Of a DNA stretch of 5,909 nt, positions 1-5,909 are shown one piece after another. Each line of letters starts with the position of its first letter. The first letter of the stretch is position 1. The notes beneath the pieces were generated by a model. That model saw only the letters and a program-made list of their open reading frames with translations, had not been told where the DNA came from and ran no database searches. Where the stretch lies: NCBI GenBank assembly GCA_016869415.1, contig VGEI01000237.1, positions 1 through 5,909 on the forward strand. Reading direction: 5' to 3'. A program made the translations under genes and the position numbers. This DNA is from Alphaproteobacteria bacterium (GTDB lineage: Bacteria; Pseudomonadota; Alphaproteobacteria; CACIAM-22H2).

Positions 1-1338
1 AATCTGACGATCCGCAGCAAAGTTGCCCTGGCCTTCGGGCTGGTCCTGAGCGTCACGCTGGGGCTTGGCCTCTTCGCCGTGCAGCGGCTCGACCTTGTGC
101 AAGATCGCGCCGCCGACGTGCGCGACAACTGGTTCCCTGCGTCACGCGCTCTGGGGGACTATGCCTTCCAGACCATGCGCGTGCGGCAGATGGAGGCGGT
201 GGTGATCACCGCCCCGTCCGAGATCGCCGCCGCCGAGCTCCAATTGATGAGCAAGATCGCCGGCGACGCGCAGAAGGCCTAGGCCCGCTACCGGCGGGAG
301 ACCCTGAGCCCCGAGGTCCGGGCCCAAGCAGACCGCATTGCGGCCGGCTGGGATTCCTACATGGCGCTCGACGGAACGCTGCGCGGCATGATCGCCGCCC
401 GCCACCATCCCGACGCGATCTTCGCCTTCTACACCGGCGACATGCGCCGAGCCTATGCCGATTGGCGCGACATCCTGGTCCAGCTGATTGACCTGCAGAT
501 GCGCGAGGGTGAGCGGAATTTCCGGGCCGGCGAGATGGCCTACCACTCGGCTCGCGGCTGGATCTACGGCGCTATCGGCCTCGCGGTCCTGCTTGCCGGC
601 GCGGCCGGACTCTTCCTGGTCGCGTCGATCGCGCGACCTGTCCGCGGCCTCACGCGGCTCATGAACCATCTGACTGCCGGTGACCTGGCCGTCGACGTCG
701 GCGGGACCGAGCGCCGGGACGAGATCGGCGACATGGCCCAGGCAGTACAGGTGTTCAAGGACGGGTTGATCGAACGCAACCGCCTGCAGGCTGAGCTTGA
801 ACGTCGAGCCCGCATCGACCCGCTGACCGGCGTGCTCAATCGACGGGCTTTCCGCGAACTGCTCGAGCGCGAGGTGGCGCGGGCCCGGCGTCACGGTCGG
901 CAGCTCTCTCTGGCGATGATCGATGTCGACCATTTCAAGCGCGTCAACGACACGATGGGCCACGCGATGGGTGACCGGTTTCTGGTCGCCGTTGCCGGAG
1001 CCGTATCGGCAGCGCTGCGCTCGGAGGATCTGTTCGGCCGCTACGGCGGCGAGGAGTTCATCGTCGCCTTCGCCGAGACCGATCTCGCCGGCGCCATCCA
1101 GGCGGCAGAACGCCTACGGTTGGCCATCGCCGACATCCGACTCGATCACGACGGTGAGACGCGGAGCGTAACAGCCAGCCTCGGGGTCGCTTCGTTCGGC
1201 GATCTGCGCGGCGAGAGCGGTGAGACGATCGACAGCGTCATAAACACCGCCGATCAGGCGCTCTACAACGCCAAGGCGACTGGCCGGAACCGCGTCCTCC
1301 CCTTCAAGCCGACCCTCGTCGCGACTTCCGCTGCCTGA
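1..1338 (+). pseudogene. Membrane diguanylate cyclase (4HB-like sensor, HAMP, GGDEF), interrupted by in-frame TAG; 5' end off window
   Basis: Frame 1 is open from the left edge to the TGA at 1336-1338 except for a TAG at 280-282 (codon 94 of 446). Numbering from the edge, the product has a basic N-terminus and TM1 (about 8-27), a helical periplasmic region resembling the four-helix sensors of chemoreceptors (30-185), TM2 (186-210), a HAMP linker (about 211-265) and a GGDEF domain (about 272-433). The GGDEF domain has DPLTGVLNRR at its start, the metal-binding MIDVDHFKRVND segment, the active-site GGEEF (349-353) and an upstream RxxD (RSED, 340-343) at the usual five-residue spacing of the product-inhibition I-site. 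The family joins two GTP into cyclic di-GMP. The true start is probably only a few codons left of the window. The TAG splits TM1 and half the sensor from the rest. I infer a recent nonsense mutation, because there is no other stop or frame change. A sequencing error or readthrough cannot be excluded. Confidence 0.8.
361..1338 (+). CDS. Intact 3' portion of the diguanylate cyclase: TM2-HAMP-GGDEF, possible re-initiation product
   Basis: This is the part of the broken gene that can still be read as one frame of 325 residues. ATG 361 is the first ATG, GTG or TTG after the TAG at 280-282. It keeps the end of the sensor helices (1-64), the membrane helix (66-90), HAMP (about 91-140) and a complete GGDEF domain with GGEEF at 229-233 and I-site R220/D223. 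An annotator that ignores the upstream part would call this a GGDEF protein. The upstream GGGA (about 350-353) is a poor ribosome-binding site. Without TM1, 65 sensor residues would have to cross the membrane as an N-terminal tail, so a correctly inserted product is doubtful. Whether this fragment is made is unknown. Confidence 0.45.
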   Translation: MALDGTLRGMIAARHHPDAIFAFYTGDMRRAYADWRDILVQLIDLQMREGERNFRAGEMAYHSARGWIYGAIGLAVLLAGAAGLFLVASIARPVRGLTRLMNHLTAGDLAVDVGGTERRDEIGDMAQAVQVFKDGLIERNRLQAELERRARIDPLTGVLNRRAFRELLEREVARARRHGRQLSLAMIDVDHFKRVNDTMGHAMGDRFLVAVAGAVSAALRSEDLFGRYGGEEFIVAFAETDLAGAIQAAERLRLAIADIRLDHDGETRSVTASLGVASFGDLRGESGETIDSVINTADQALYNAKATGRNRVLPFKPTLVATSAA

Positions 1339-1389
1339 CACGCCGCAAAGACGCAGAGATCGCTCGAAGCGCCCGGCGCGAGCCAGGTG

Positions 1390-2925
1390 TTAGGCCATGC
1401 CGATCTGCGTCAGCGGAGGGTTGAGCGCATCGTCGGGGCGGCTTTGGATCATGTCGGTGAGTTCCCCCTGCACCGCCCTGAGCCCGCTGTCATCGAACCG
1501 GTTGTCCATTTCCTGCGGGTCATTCGCCAGATCGTAGAGTTCCCCGGCACCCGACACGAGTTCCAGCGTCAGCTTGTGACTGCGTGTACGCACGGTGCGC
1601 AGGTTGAGGTCAACGCCGGAGCGCGAGGCGCGCAGGTTCCACTCGCTGTAGGCGAAGTCACGGCCACGATTGTCACGCTGTTCGATCATCGGCCGCAGAC
1701 TGCAGCTGTGCGCCTCAGCCGGCAACGTCGTCCCGGCGTAGTCGCAAAACGTAGCCGGCAGGTCGAGGGTCGAGACCGGGTCATCGATCACTCGTCCGGC
1801 GGGCACACCCGGCCCTGCAAAGAGCAGACCGACACGCAGGAGGCCCTCGTAGGCCATCGGCCCTTTGAGGAGGAGACCATGCTCGCCGAGCCAGTCGCCA
1901 TGGTCGGTCGAGTAGACAACGATGGTATTGTCAGCAAGGCCGAGATCGCGCAGCGCCAGACGCATGCGCCCGACCTGGTGGTCGATCAGTGAGATCATCC
2001 CGTAGTAGTTGGCGATCAGACGGCGAAGCTGGGCATCATTCTGCACGGGCGTGCGAGAGAATTTCTCCCGAAAGCCGCGCAGTTCCTCGCTTTTCATCTG
2101 TGGCCGCCCCTCCAGGCTGGCGCGGTGCCACCATGGCCGCCGGTCGAGGTCGAGCGTGCGGTGCGCCGGCAGATCGACTTCTTCGGGATGGTGCATATAG
2201 CACCAGGGCTCCGGCGCATCGAAGGGGTGATGCGGATCGGGGAACGAGGCCCAAACGCAGAACGGCTCATCCCGGTGCCGGCGCATGTATTCGATCGTGC
2301 GATCGCCAATCCAGGTCGAGTTGTGCCAGGCGACGGGCAGGGCCGAGTTCCATGTCTGGCAAGCGTCGGTCAACGGCGGCAGCTGCTTGTTATAGAGTGC
2401 CGTACGCTCCTCACCGCGCCCGTCGGCATGATACCAGCGCTCATAGTGGTGCCCGCGCGGCGGCTTCATCGGCGGGAAATGGTTATGACCCTCAAGCATG
2501 AGCTCGACATGCTCGTAGCCCATGTACGGTCCGTTCCAGTCATCCGCGAAATTGGCCGAGCTCTCCCGGCACTCCGGCGTACCGGTGGGCGCGAAGGTGT
2601 GGGAAGTATTGAAATGCGCCTTGCCGATCAGCGCCGTCCGATAGCCCCTGCTGCCCAACGCCGAGGAATAGCCCTGCTCACCAATCGCTGGCGGCAGGTC
2701 GATGCCGTTGTCGCTCACACCATGGGTCAGCGGCAGCAGGCCGGTGAGGATCGAGGACCGTGACGGCTGGCACACCAGATTCGGCGTGATGCAGGCGCTG
2801 AAGCGCGTGCCCCCGCTCGCCAGCTCGTCGAGATGCGGCGTCTTCACCTTGCGCCCCTCAAAGCCATAGCAATCGGCGCGTTGCTGATCAGACGTGATGA
2901 ACAGGATGTTGGGCCTGCGGGTCAT
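1390..2925 (-). CDS. Formylglycine-dependent sulfatase family hydrolase
   Basis: A 511-residue member of the alkaline-phosphatase-fold sulfatases, which hydrolyse sulfate (sometimes phosphate or phosphonate) esters. The N-terminus RPNILFITSDQQR is typical and carries metal ligands D13 and Q14. The sulfatase signature CQPSR (52-56) places C52 as the residue oxidised to formylglycine, with the Pro and Arg needed by the maturation enzyme. Other expected active-site residues are K102/H104 (GKAH), H232 or H233 (PDPHHPF), D341/H342 (STDHGDWLGEHG) and K354. No signal peptide is present, so it should act in the cytoplasm, like choline sulfatase and phosphonate monoester hydrolase. The start is well supported: GGAG at 2930-2933 sits four bases before ATG. 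It is the second gene after the Bug-type binding protein and probably co-transcribed with it. No sulfatase-maturating enzyme is visible. The substrate cannot be read from the sequence; arylsulfatase, choline-sulfatase-like or phosphonate monoester hydrolase activity are all possible. Confidence 0.92.
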   Translation of the reverse strand: MTRRPNILFITSDQQRADCYGFEGRKVKTPHLDELASGGTRFSACITPNLVCQPSRSSILTGLLPLTHGVSDNGIDLPPAIGEQGYSSALGSRGYRTALIGKAHFNTSHTFAPTGTPECRESSANFADDWNGPYMGYEHVELMLEGHNHFPPMKPPRGHHYERWYHADGRGEERTALYNKQLPPLTDACQTWNSALPVAWHNSTWIGDRTIEYMRRHRDEPFCVWASFPDPHHPFDAPEPWCYMHHPEEVDLPAHRTLDLDRRPWWHRASLEGRPQMKSEELRGFREKFSRTPVQNDAQLRRLIANYYGMISLIDHQVGRMRLALRDLGLADNTIVVYSTDHGDWLGEHGLLLKGPMAYEGLLRVGLLFAGPGVPAGRVIDDPVSTLDLPATFCDYAGTTLPAEAHSCSLRPMIEQRDNRGRDFAYSEWNLRASRSGVDLNLRTVRTRSHKLTLELVSGAGELYDLANDPQEMDNRFDDSGLRAVQGELTDMIQSRPDDALNPPLTQIGMA

Positions 2926-2943
2926 GGTGCTCCAGCTCCGTTC

Positions 2944-2957
2944 CCGCCCGAGGGCGG
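2944..2957. repeat. Short GC-rich inverted repeat between the binding-protein and sulfatase genes
   Basis: CCGCCC and GGGCGG flank a two-base centre, giving a hairpin of about five pairs with a four-base loop in RNA. It lies in the 81-bp intercistronic gap, just upstream of the sulfatase ribosome-binding site on the minus strand. No U-tract follows, so it is not a standard terminator. It could be a transcript-stabilising or processing hairpin, or chance in GC-rich DNA. Confidence 0.3.
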
Positions 2958-3006
2958 AGACGGCTTCAAGGCAAGAGGGGGCGAGTGATCGAGAGTCTTG
3001 TTGCTC

Positions 3007-4002
3007 TCATTCCGGCTCGATACCGGCCTTCTGGACCACGCCCGGCCAGCGCTTGAGCTCGTCGGCGATCATGGCGCGGAACTCGGCTGGCGTGTTGGTA
3101 GCCACTTCCATCCCCACGCCTTTGAGGCGCTCGACCACCGTCGGCGAGTTCATCACCTTCACCGTCTCCGCATGAAGACGGGCGATGATGGCTTCGGGCG
3201 TGCCCGCCGGTGCCACGACGCCTTGCCACTGGATGGTCTGGAAGCCCGGAACGCCGGATTCGGCGACCGTCGGAATGTTAGGCAGCAGCGGCGAACGGTT
3301 GGCGCCGGTGACAGCGATGACCTTCAACTTGCCGTCGCGCACGAACGGCAGCGTCGGCGCCATGCCGAGGAGGCCGAGCGGCACATGGCCGCCGACCACA
3401 TCGCCGATCGCCTGCCCGCCGCCCTTGAACGGCACGTGAATGAGCTTGATGCCGGTCGAAGTCTGCAGGATTTCAGCCGCGAGGTGCTGCGGGCTACCCA
3501 CGCCTGGAGAGGCAAAGGCAACTTCGCCCGGCTTGCTCTTGGCGTAAGCGATGAGCTCCTGCAGGTTGTTTGCCGGCACCGCCGGGTTGGCGATGAGGAC
3601 ATGCGAGCCGCGGACCAGCAGGGTAATCGGCGCGAAGCTGCCAGCCGGGTCGTGGCCGATCTGCTTTTGTACCGAAGGGAAGATGGTGTTGGTGTCGACG
3701 AACTGGAGCAGCGTATAGCCGTCGGCGGGCGCCTTGGCCGCGACCTCGGTACCGACCAGGCCGGCAGCGCCGGGCCGGTTCTCGACCACCACGCTCTGGC
3801 CCAGAGCCTCGGAGAGCGGCTGCACCATGATGCGGGTTACGACGTCGGTCACTCCGCCGGGGGCATGCGGCACGATCATCTTGATCGGCCGGTTGGGATA
3901 AGCCTGCGCCTGCACAGGCGCGGGCGGCAGCACGACCAACCCGGCGAGCACGAGTGTCAGAGAGAATGTTACTGACAGTCGCGCTATCAAGAACCTGACC
4001 AT
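3007..4002 (-). CDS. Bug/TTT-family tripartite tricarboxylate transporter substrate-binding protein
   Basis: A 331-residue periplasmic solute-binding protein of the Bug (TctC) family. Residues 1-34 form a signal peptide: basic start, a hydrophobic stretch through about residue 25 and an AxA-type cleavage region in PVQAQA. The mature protein opens with YPNRPIKMIVPHAPGGVTD, the family hallmark strand and ligand loop. Further hallmarks are VVVENRPGAAG (71-81), ADGYTLL (93-99), HVPFKGGGQAIGDVVGGHV (189-207) and GVPGFQTIQWQGVVAPAGTP (250-269). The family binds small carboxylates and other metabolites and delivers them to a TctA/TctB permease or to a sensor. Neither permease gene is here, so it may be an orphan. 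The frame stays open upstream to 4368, but ATG 4002 is chosen because it starts the signal peptide and follows an excellent GGGGAGG with a five-base spacer. It is the first gene of a probable operon with the downstream sulfatase and is divergent from a LysR gene that likely controls it. The ligand is unknown. Confidence 0.93.
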   Translation of the reverse strand: MVRFLIARLSVTFSLTLVLAGLVVLPPAPVQAQAYPNRPIKMIVPHAPGGVTDVVTRIMVQPLSEALGQSVVVENRPGAAGLVGTEVAAKAPADGYTLLQFVDTNTIFPSVQKQIGHDPAGSFAPITLLVRGSHVLIANPAVPANNLQELIAYAKSKPGEVAFASPGVGSPQHLAAEILQTSTGIKLIHVPFKGGGQAIGDVVGGHVPLGLLGMAPTLPFVRDGKLKVIAVTGANRSPLLPNIPTVAESGVPGFQTIQWQGVVAPAGTPEAIIARLHAETVKVMNSPTVVERLKGVGMEVATNTPAEFRAMIADELKRWPGVVQKAGIEPE

Positions 4003-4007
4003 GATTT

Positions 4008-4014
4008 CCTCCCC
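4008..4014 (-). promoter_or_regulatory. Strong ribosome-binding site that fixes the start of the Bug-type binding protein
   Basis: On the minus strand the sequence is GGGGAGG followed by AAATC and ATG (4002-4000), a near-ideal Shine-Dalgarno and spacing. It decides between this start and the much longer upstream open frame that runs into the LysR gene. Confidence 0.8.
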
Positions 4015-4096
4015 TCGCCTGGGACGCCCCAGTCCCGTTTGAGACAATGGTACGCGCCCCATCGGCTCTGCCGGTAGACGAATACTGGCCATAGGA

Positions 4097-4117
4097 GATA
4101 TTCCATGATGGAATATC
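4097..4117. promoter_or_regulatory. Perfect 21-bp palindrome, candidate LysR operator
   Basis: Arms GATATTCCAT (4097-4106) and ATGGAATATC (4108-4117) are exact reverse complements around a single centre base, G4107. The dyad contains the T-N11-A pattern (T4101 to A4113) known for LysR-type recognition sites. It sits in the 118-bp gap between the divergent lysR-type and binding-protein genes. Its centre lies 105 bp upstream of the binding-protein ATG and only 14 bp before the regulator's ATG. The position allows both activation of the operon and autorepression. It also includes GGAA (4110-4113), the only Shine-Dalgarno-like bases before the regulator. Ten-base perfect arms that are AT-rich in this GC-rich DNA are unlikely by chance. 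Binding by this regulator is inferred. Confidence 0.7.
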
Positions 4118-4120
4118 AGA

Positions 4121-5014
4121 ATGGACCTCGACCAGCTTCGGCTCTTTGTCAGCGTCGCCGCCGCCGGCAGCTTTTCTCGCGCCGCGCTGCTGCTCGGTAC
4201 GACACAGTCGGCTGTGAGCAAACGAATCCTGGCGTTAGAGCAGGAGCTGCGCTGCCCCCTCTTCGAGCGCACCGGTCGCGGCGCGCGCCTGACTGAGGCG
4301 GGGCGGCTGCTCGCCCCCCGGGCGGAGGCACTAGCCCGCGAGGCTGACACACTGCCCGAGCTGATCAATGAGACGCTACGCCAGCCGCGCGGCCTCGTGC
4401 GCGTCGCGCTGCAGCCCTCGATCGCCTGGCCGCTGGCTGGCCGTATCCATGCCCGGGTCAGCCGAGATTACCCTGGCATCCGCCTGCAGATTCAGGAGGG
4501 GGTGATGGGCCAAGTCGAGGAATGGCTGCGCGAGGGCCGTGCCGACCTCGGGGTGGTGACGCGCCTGCCAAACGGAAGGCGCATGCCGGGCCCGCTGCTG
4601 TTCGAGCCGGAGCTGCATCTCGTATCCGCACCCGGCGACCGCGCCACGCGAAGGGCGACCGTCGCCTTCGCCTCGCTGCTCGACCTGCCCCTGATCATCG
4701 CCACCTTACCGAATGCTGGGCGGGTATTGATCGAGGAGGCAGCACGCCGTGTCGGGCGGACTCCGCGCATAGTGCTGGAGGCGAACTCGATACACGTGAT
4801 CAAGCACCTGGTCGCCGAAGGACGGGGCTACACGGCCACCCTCGCGCCGGTGATCGCCGGAGAGCTGAAAGCCGGCACGCTGGCGGCGAGCAGGATCGTA
4901 CGCCCTGTCCTGCGTCAGACCTTCCTGCTCGCTTTCGGGACGCCCGACCGGCCGACCACGGCAACCCGCGTCGTGGCGGACATCATTCGTGAAGCGAGCC
5001 GGACGCTCCTCTAG
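4121..5014 (+). CDS. LysR-type transcriptional regulator, divergent from the sulfatase operon
   Basis: A 297-residue protein of standard LysR length. The N-terminal winged helix-turn-helix covers residues 1-60: MDLDQLRLFVSVAAAGSFSRA, then the TTQSAVSKRILALEQEL recognition region (27-43), then LFERTGRGARLTEAGRLL (48-64). A linker helix (about 65-90) leads into a periplasmic-binding-protein-like effector domain (about 91-295), with GLVRVALQPSIAW (91-103) starting its first strand and EGRGYTATLAP (233-243) in the family's late loop. An in-frame TGA at 4106-4108 rules out longer starts, so ATG 4121 is the only plausible ATG, with weak GGAA seven bases upstream. LysR proteins bind DNA as dimers or tetramers and respond to a small molecule, usually regulating the divergent gene and themselves. 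Here the target is most likely the Bug-type binding protein and sulfatase. The inducer is unknown; the substrate or product of the sulfatase is a reasonable guess. Confidence 0.93.
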   Translation: MDLDQLRLFVSVAAAGSFSRAALLLGTTQSAVSKRILALEQELRCPLFERTGRGARLTEAGRLLAPRAEALAREADTLPELINETLRQPRGLVRVALQPSIAWPLAGRIHARVSRDYPGIRLQIQEGVMGQVEEWLREGRADLGVVTRLPNGRRMPGPLLFEPELHLVSAPGDRATRRATVAFASLLDLPLIIATLPNAGRVLIEEAARRVGRTPRIVLEANSIHVIKHLVAEGRGYTATLAPVIAGELKAGTLAASRIVRPVLRQTFLLAFGTPDRPTTATRVVADIIREASRTLL

Positions 5015-5077
5015 CGGCCGGTCTTTCTCGTCACGTCGTCAACGCCTGCTCGTAGTCGTAGAAGAAGGCAGATCTCT

Positions 5078-5782
5078 TCAGGTAAGCGGCTCCAAGCCGA
5101 ACTGGCGGATAACGGAGGCGGCCTCGGCCGAGGCGAGGAAGGCGATCAACCGTGCTGCCTCGGCCTGGCGTGACGATGCCGCCCAGATCCCGACAGAAAA
5201 CAGTGATCCCGGCTCGATCTCGCGCGGCAGCGGCCCGACGATCTCTACGCCGGGTACCGCCATCAACTCGCTGACCTGCTGGATGGCGAGACCGACCTTG
5301 CCCGAGGCAGCGAGCTCGGCGGTGAAGCCTTCGGGGATCACGGTCGCCTTGGCATTGACCGCGTCCGCGATGCCCAGACGTTTGAGTAGCTCGGCGAAAA
5401 ACAGGCCGCTGGCCCCAGTCCGCGAATAACCGATCGACCGCGCATCGAGAAGTGCGCGCTTGAACTCCGCCGTCGTCGCAATGGCCGGTTTGTGCGATCC
5501 AGCCTTGACGGCAACGCCGACGAAGGAACGGACAAGATCGACGGCGCTCCCCGCCGCGATCGCACCCTCGCCGGCATACTGGTCGACCTTCTCCTTGGTC
5601 AGGGCCACGACGTCCGGCTGCGCCCCCGCTTCCAGGCGCTTTACCAGCAGCACGGTCGGGCCATACTCGGCATCGAGAGCGATACTGGTGCTTGCCTCAA
5701 AGCGCCGGCCAAGCTCACGCATCGGCGCGGCAATAGCCAGTGTCGACAGGAGCCTGAGGCGTATTGGGGGCGCCTCAACCAA
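5078..5782 (-). CDS. ModA-like (molybdate-type) substrate-binding domain protein without visible signal peptide
   Basis: A 234-residue protein with a type II periplasmic-binding fold resembling ModA and related extracellular solute-binding proteins. Strand 1 is IRLRLLSTLAIAAPMRELGRRFEA (7-30). EYGPTVLLVKRLEAGAQPDVVALT (39-62) corresponds to the ModA region ending in a PDV segment. IGYSRTGASGLFFAELLKRLGI (117-138) matches the family's second-lobe ligand loop and helix. The end, EAARLIAFLASAEAASVIRQFGLEP, is the usual C-terminal helix. The canonical SSG oxyanion motif is not evident, so molybdate binding is doubtful. The reading frame has a stop at 5789-5791. TTG 5782 is therefore the only start that keeps strand 1; the next is ATG at residue 21. 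With that start there is no signal peptide, which is odd for a binding protein. Its start overlaps the stop of the upstream carbonic-anhydrase-like gene, so the two are probably translationally coupled. It converges on the LysR gene with a 63-bp gap. Confidence 0.75.
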   Translation of the reverse strand: MVEAPPIRLRLLSTLAIAAPMRELGRRFEASTSIALDAEYGPTVLLVKRLEAGAQPDVVALTKEKVDQYAGEGAIAAGSAVDLVRSFVGVAVKAGSHKPAIATTAEFKRALLDARSIGYSRTGASGLFFAELLKRLGIADAVNAKATVIPEGFTAELAASGKVGLAIQQVSELMAVPGVEIVGPLPREIEPGSLFSVGIWAASSRQAEAARLIAFLASAEAASVIRQFGLEPLT

Positions 5783-5909
5783 GAGGTTTCAACCCCCCGG
5801 CGTATCGCTGCCAGCGCCGCACGTAGCCCAACGCTTCCTGGGCGAGATGCTTGATCGTCTTCTCGTCGACCGCGCGGATAGCCTTGGCCGGGCTGCCGAC
5901 GATGAGCGT
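5775..5909 (-). CDS. Gamma-carbonic-anhydrase-like left-handed beta-helix protein, C-terminal fragment (rest off window)
   Basis: Reading leftward from the right edge, a frame of 44 residues ends in TGA at 5777-5775. It begins TLIVGSPAKAIRAVDEKTIK and ends in RRWQRYAGGLKPLG. The VGSPAK(A/V)xR motif followed by a helical tail is the characteristic end of gamma-class carbonic anhydrases and relatives (YrdA, PaaY, CaiE), which form trimeric left-handed beta-helices. The metal-binding histidines and hexapeptide repeats lie outside the window, so activity cannot be judged. The last bases overlap by eight the TTG start of the binding-protein gene downstream, placing both in one transcript. Another hexapeptide-repeat protein is possible, but this motif favours the carbonic anhydrase group. 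Confidence 0.75.
   Translation of the reverse strand, partial: TLIVGSPAKAIRAVDEKTIKHLAQEALGYVRRWQRYAGGLKPLG

Noticed and set aside
142..963. 273-codon open frame on the minus strand opposite the diguanylate cyclase
   Set aside because: Its composition is that of an antisense shadow of a high-GC gene, with no recognisable domain. The plus-strand frame carries clear TM, HAMP and GGDEF motifs.
1361..1383. GCTCG/CGAGC inverted repeat between the convergent diguanylate cyclase and sulfatase genes as a terminator
   Set aside because: Only five pairs with a 12-base loop and no T-tract on either strand, so it is too weak to call.
2998..3975. 325-codon plus-strand open frame opposite the Bug-type binding protein
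   Set aside because: Rich in His, Arg, Asp and Gly with no fold or motif, as expected opposite a GC-rich gene. The minus-strand protein has strong family hallmarks and a strong ribosome-binding site.
4021..4036. GGGAC/GTCCC inverted repeat in the divergent intergenic region as a second operator
   Set aside because: A five-base arm is common by chance in GC-rich DNA and lacks a T-N11-A match. The 21-bp palindrome is a far better candidate.
4003..4096. Sigma-70 promoters for the divergent genes, for example TTGAGA at 4039-4044
   Set aside because: No convincing -10 element lies at 16-18 bases from it on either strand, so no promoter is annotated, although both genes must have one near here.
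4003..4368. N-terminal extension of the binding-protein frame into the LysR gene
   Set aside because: The extra 122 residues are low-complexity Ser/Arg/Ala sequence antisense to the LysR helix-turn-helix and would bury the signal peptide. ATG 4002 has a near-perfect ribosome-binding site.
5061..5079. GAAGA/TCTTC inverted repeat between the LysR and ModA-like genes as a terminator
   Set aside because: Short AT-containing stem with a nine-base loop and no T-run, and it overlaps the end of the binding-protein gene.

Overview
The window is GC-rich with dense, codon-biased reading frames. Its gene content (a four-helix-sensor HAMP-GGDEF protein, a Bug/TTT-type binding protein, a divergent LysR regulator, a cytoplasmic-type sulfatase) is typical of a free-living alphaproteobacterium, probably Hyphomicrobiales or a relative; this placement is inferred from gene style only. 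I see no rRNA, tRNA, CRISPR array, insertion sequence, prophage gene or attachment site.

Layout. (1) 1-1338, plus strand: a membrane-bound diguanylate cyclase whose first codons lie off the left edge. Its frame is cut by an in-frame TAG at 280-282, so it is called a pseudogene, although the TM2-HAMP-GGDEF part downstream is intact. (2) 4002 to 1390, minus strand: a probable two-gene operon with a Bug/TTT periplasmic substrate-binding protein (3007-4002) followed after 81 bp by a formylglycine-type sulfatase (1390-2925). (3) 4121-5014, plus strand: a LysR-type regulator divergent from that operon. The 118-bp gap holds a perfect 21-bp palindrome (4097-4117) that fits a LysR operator and overlaps the regulator's ribosome-binding region. 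(4) 5909 to 5078, minus strand: the C-terminal end of a gamma-carbonic-anhydrase-like protein, whose stop overlaps by 8 bp the TTG start of a ModA-like substrate-binding protein with no visible signal peptide.

How the parts fit. The middle block reads as a small catabolic locus: the LysR protein senses a metabolite and controls a capture protein and a cytoplasmic sulfatase that would release sulfate from an organic sulfate ester. The TctA/TctB membrane subunits and the sulfatase-activating enzyme are not in the window. The ligand is unknown. The flanking diguanylate cyclase and the carbonic anhydrase/binding-protein pair look like independent units. No clearly new system is visible. The points most worth checking are the amber codon, the palindrome and the leaderless binding protein coupled to the carbonic anhydrase homologue.
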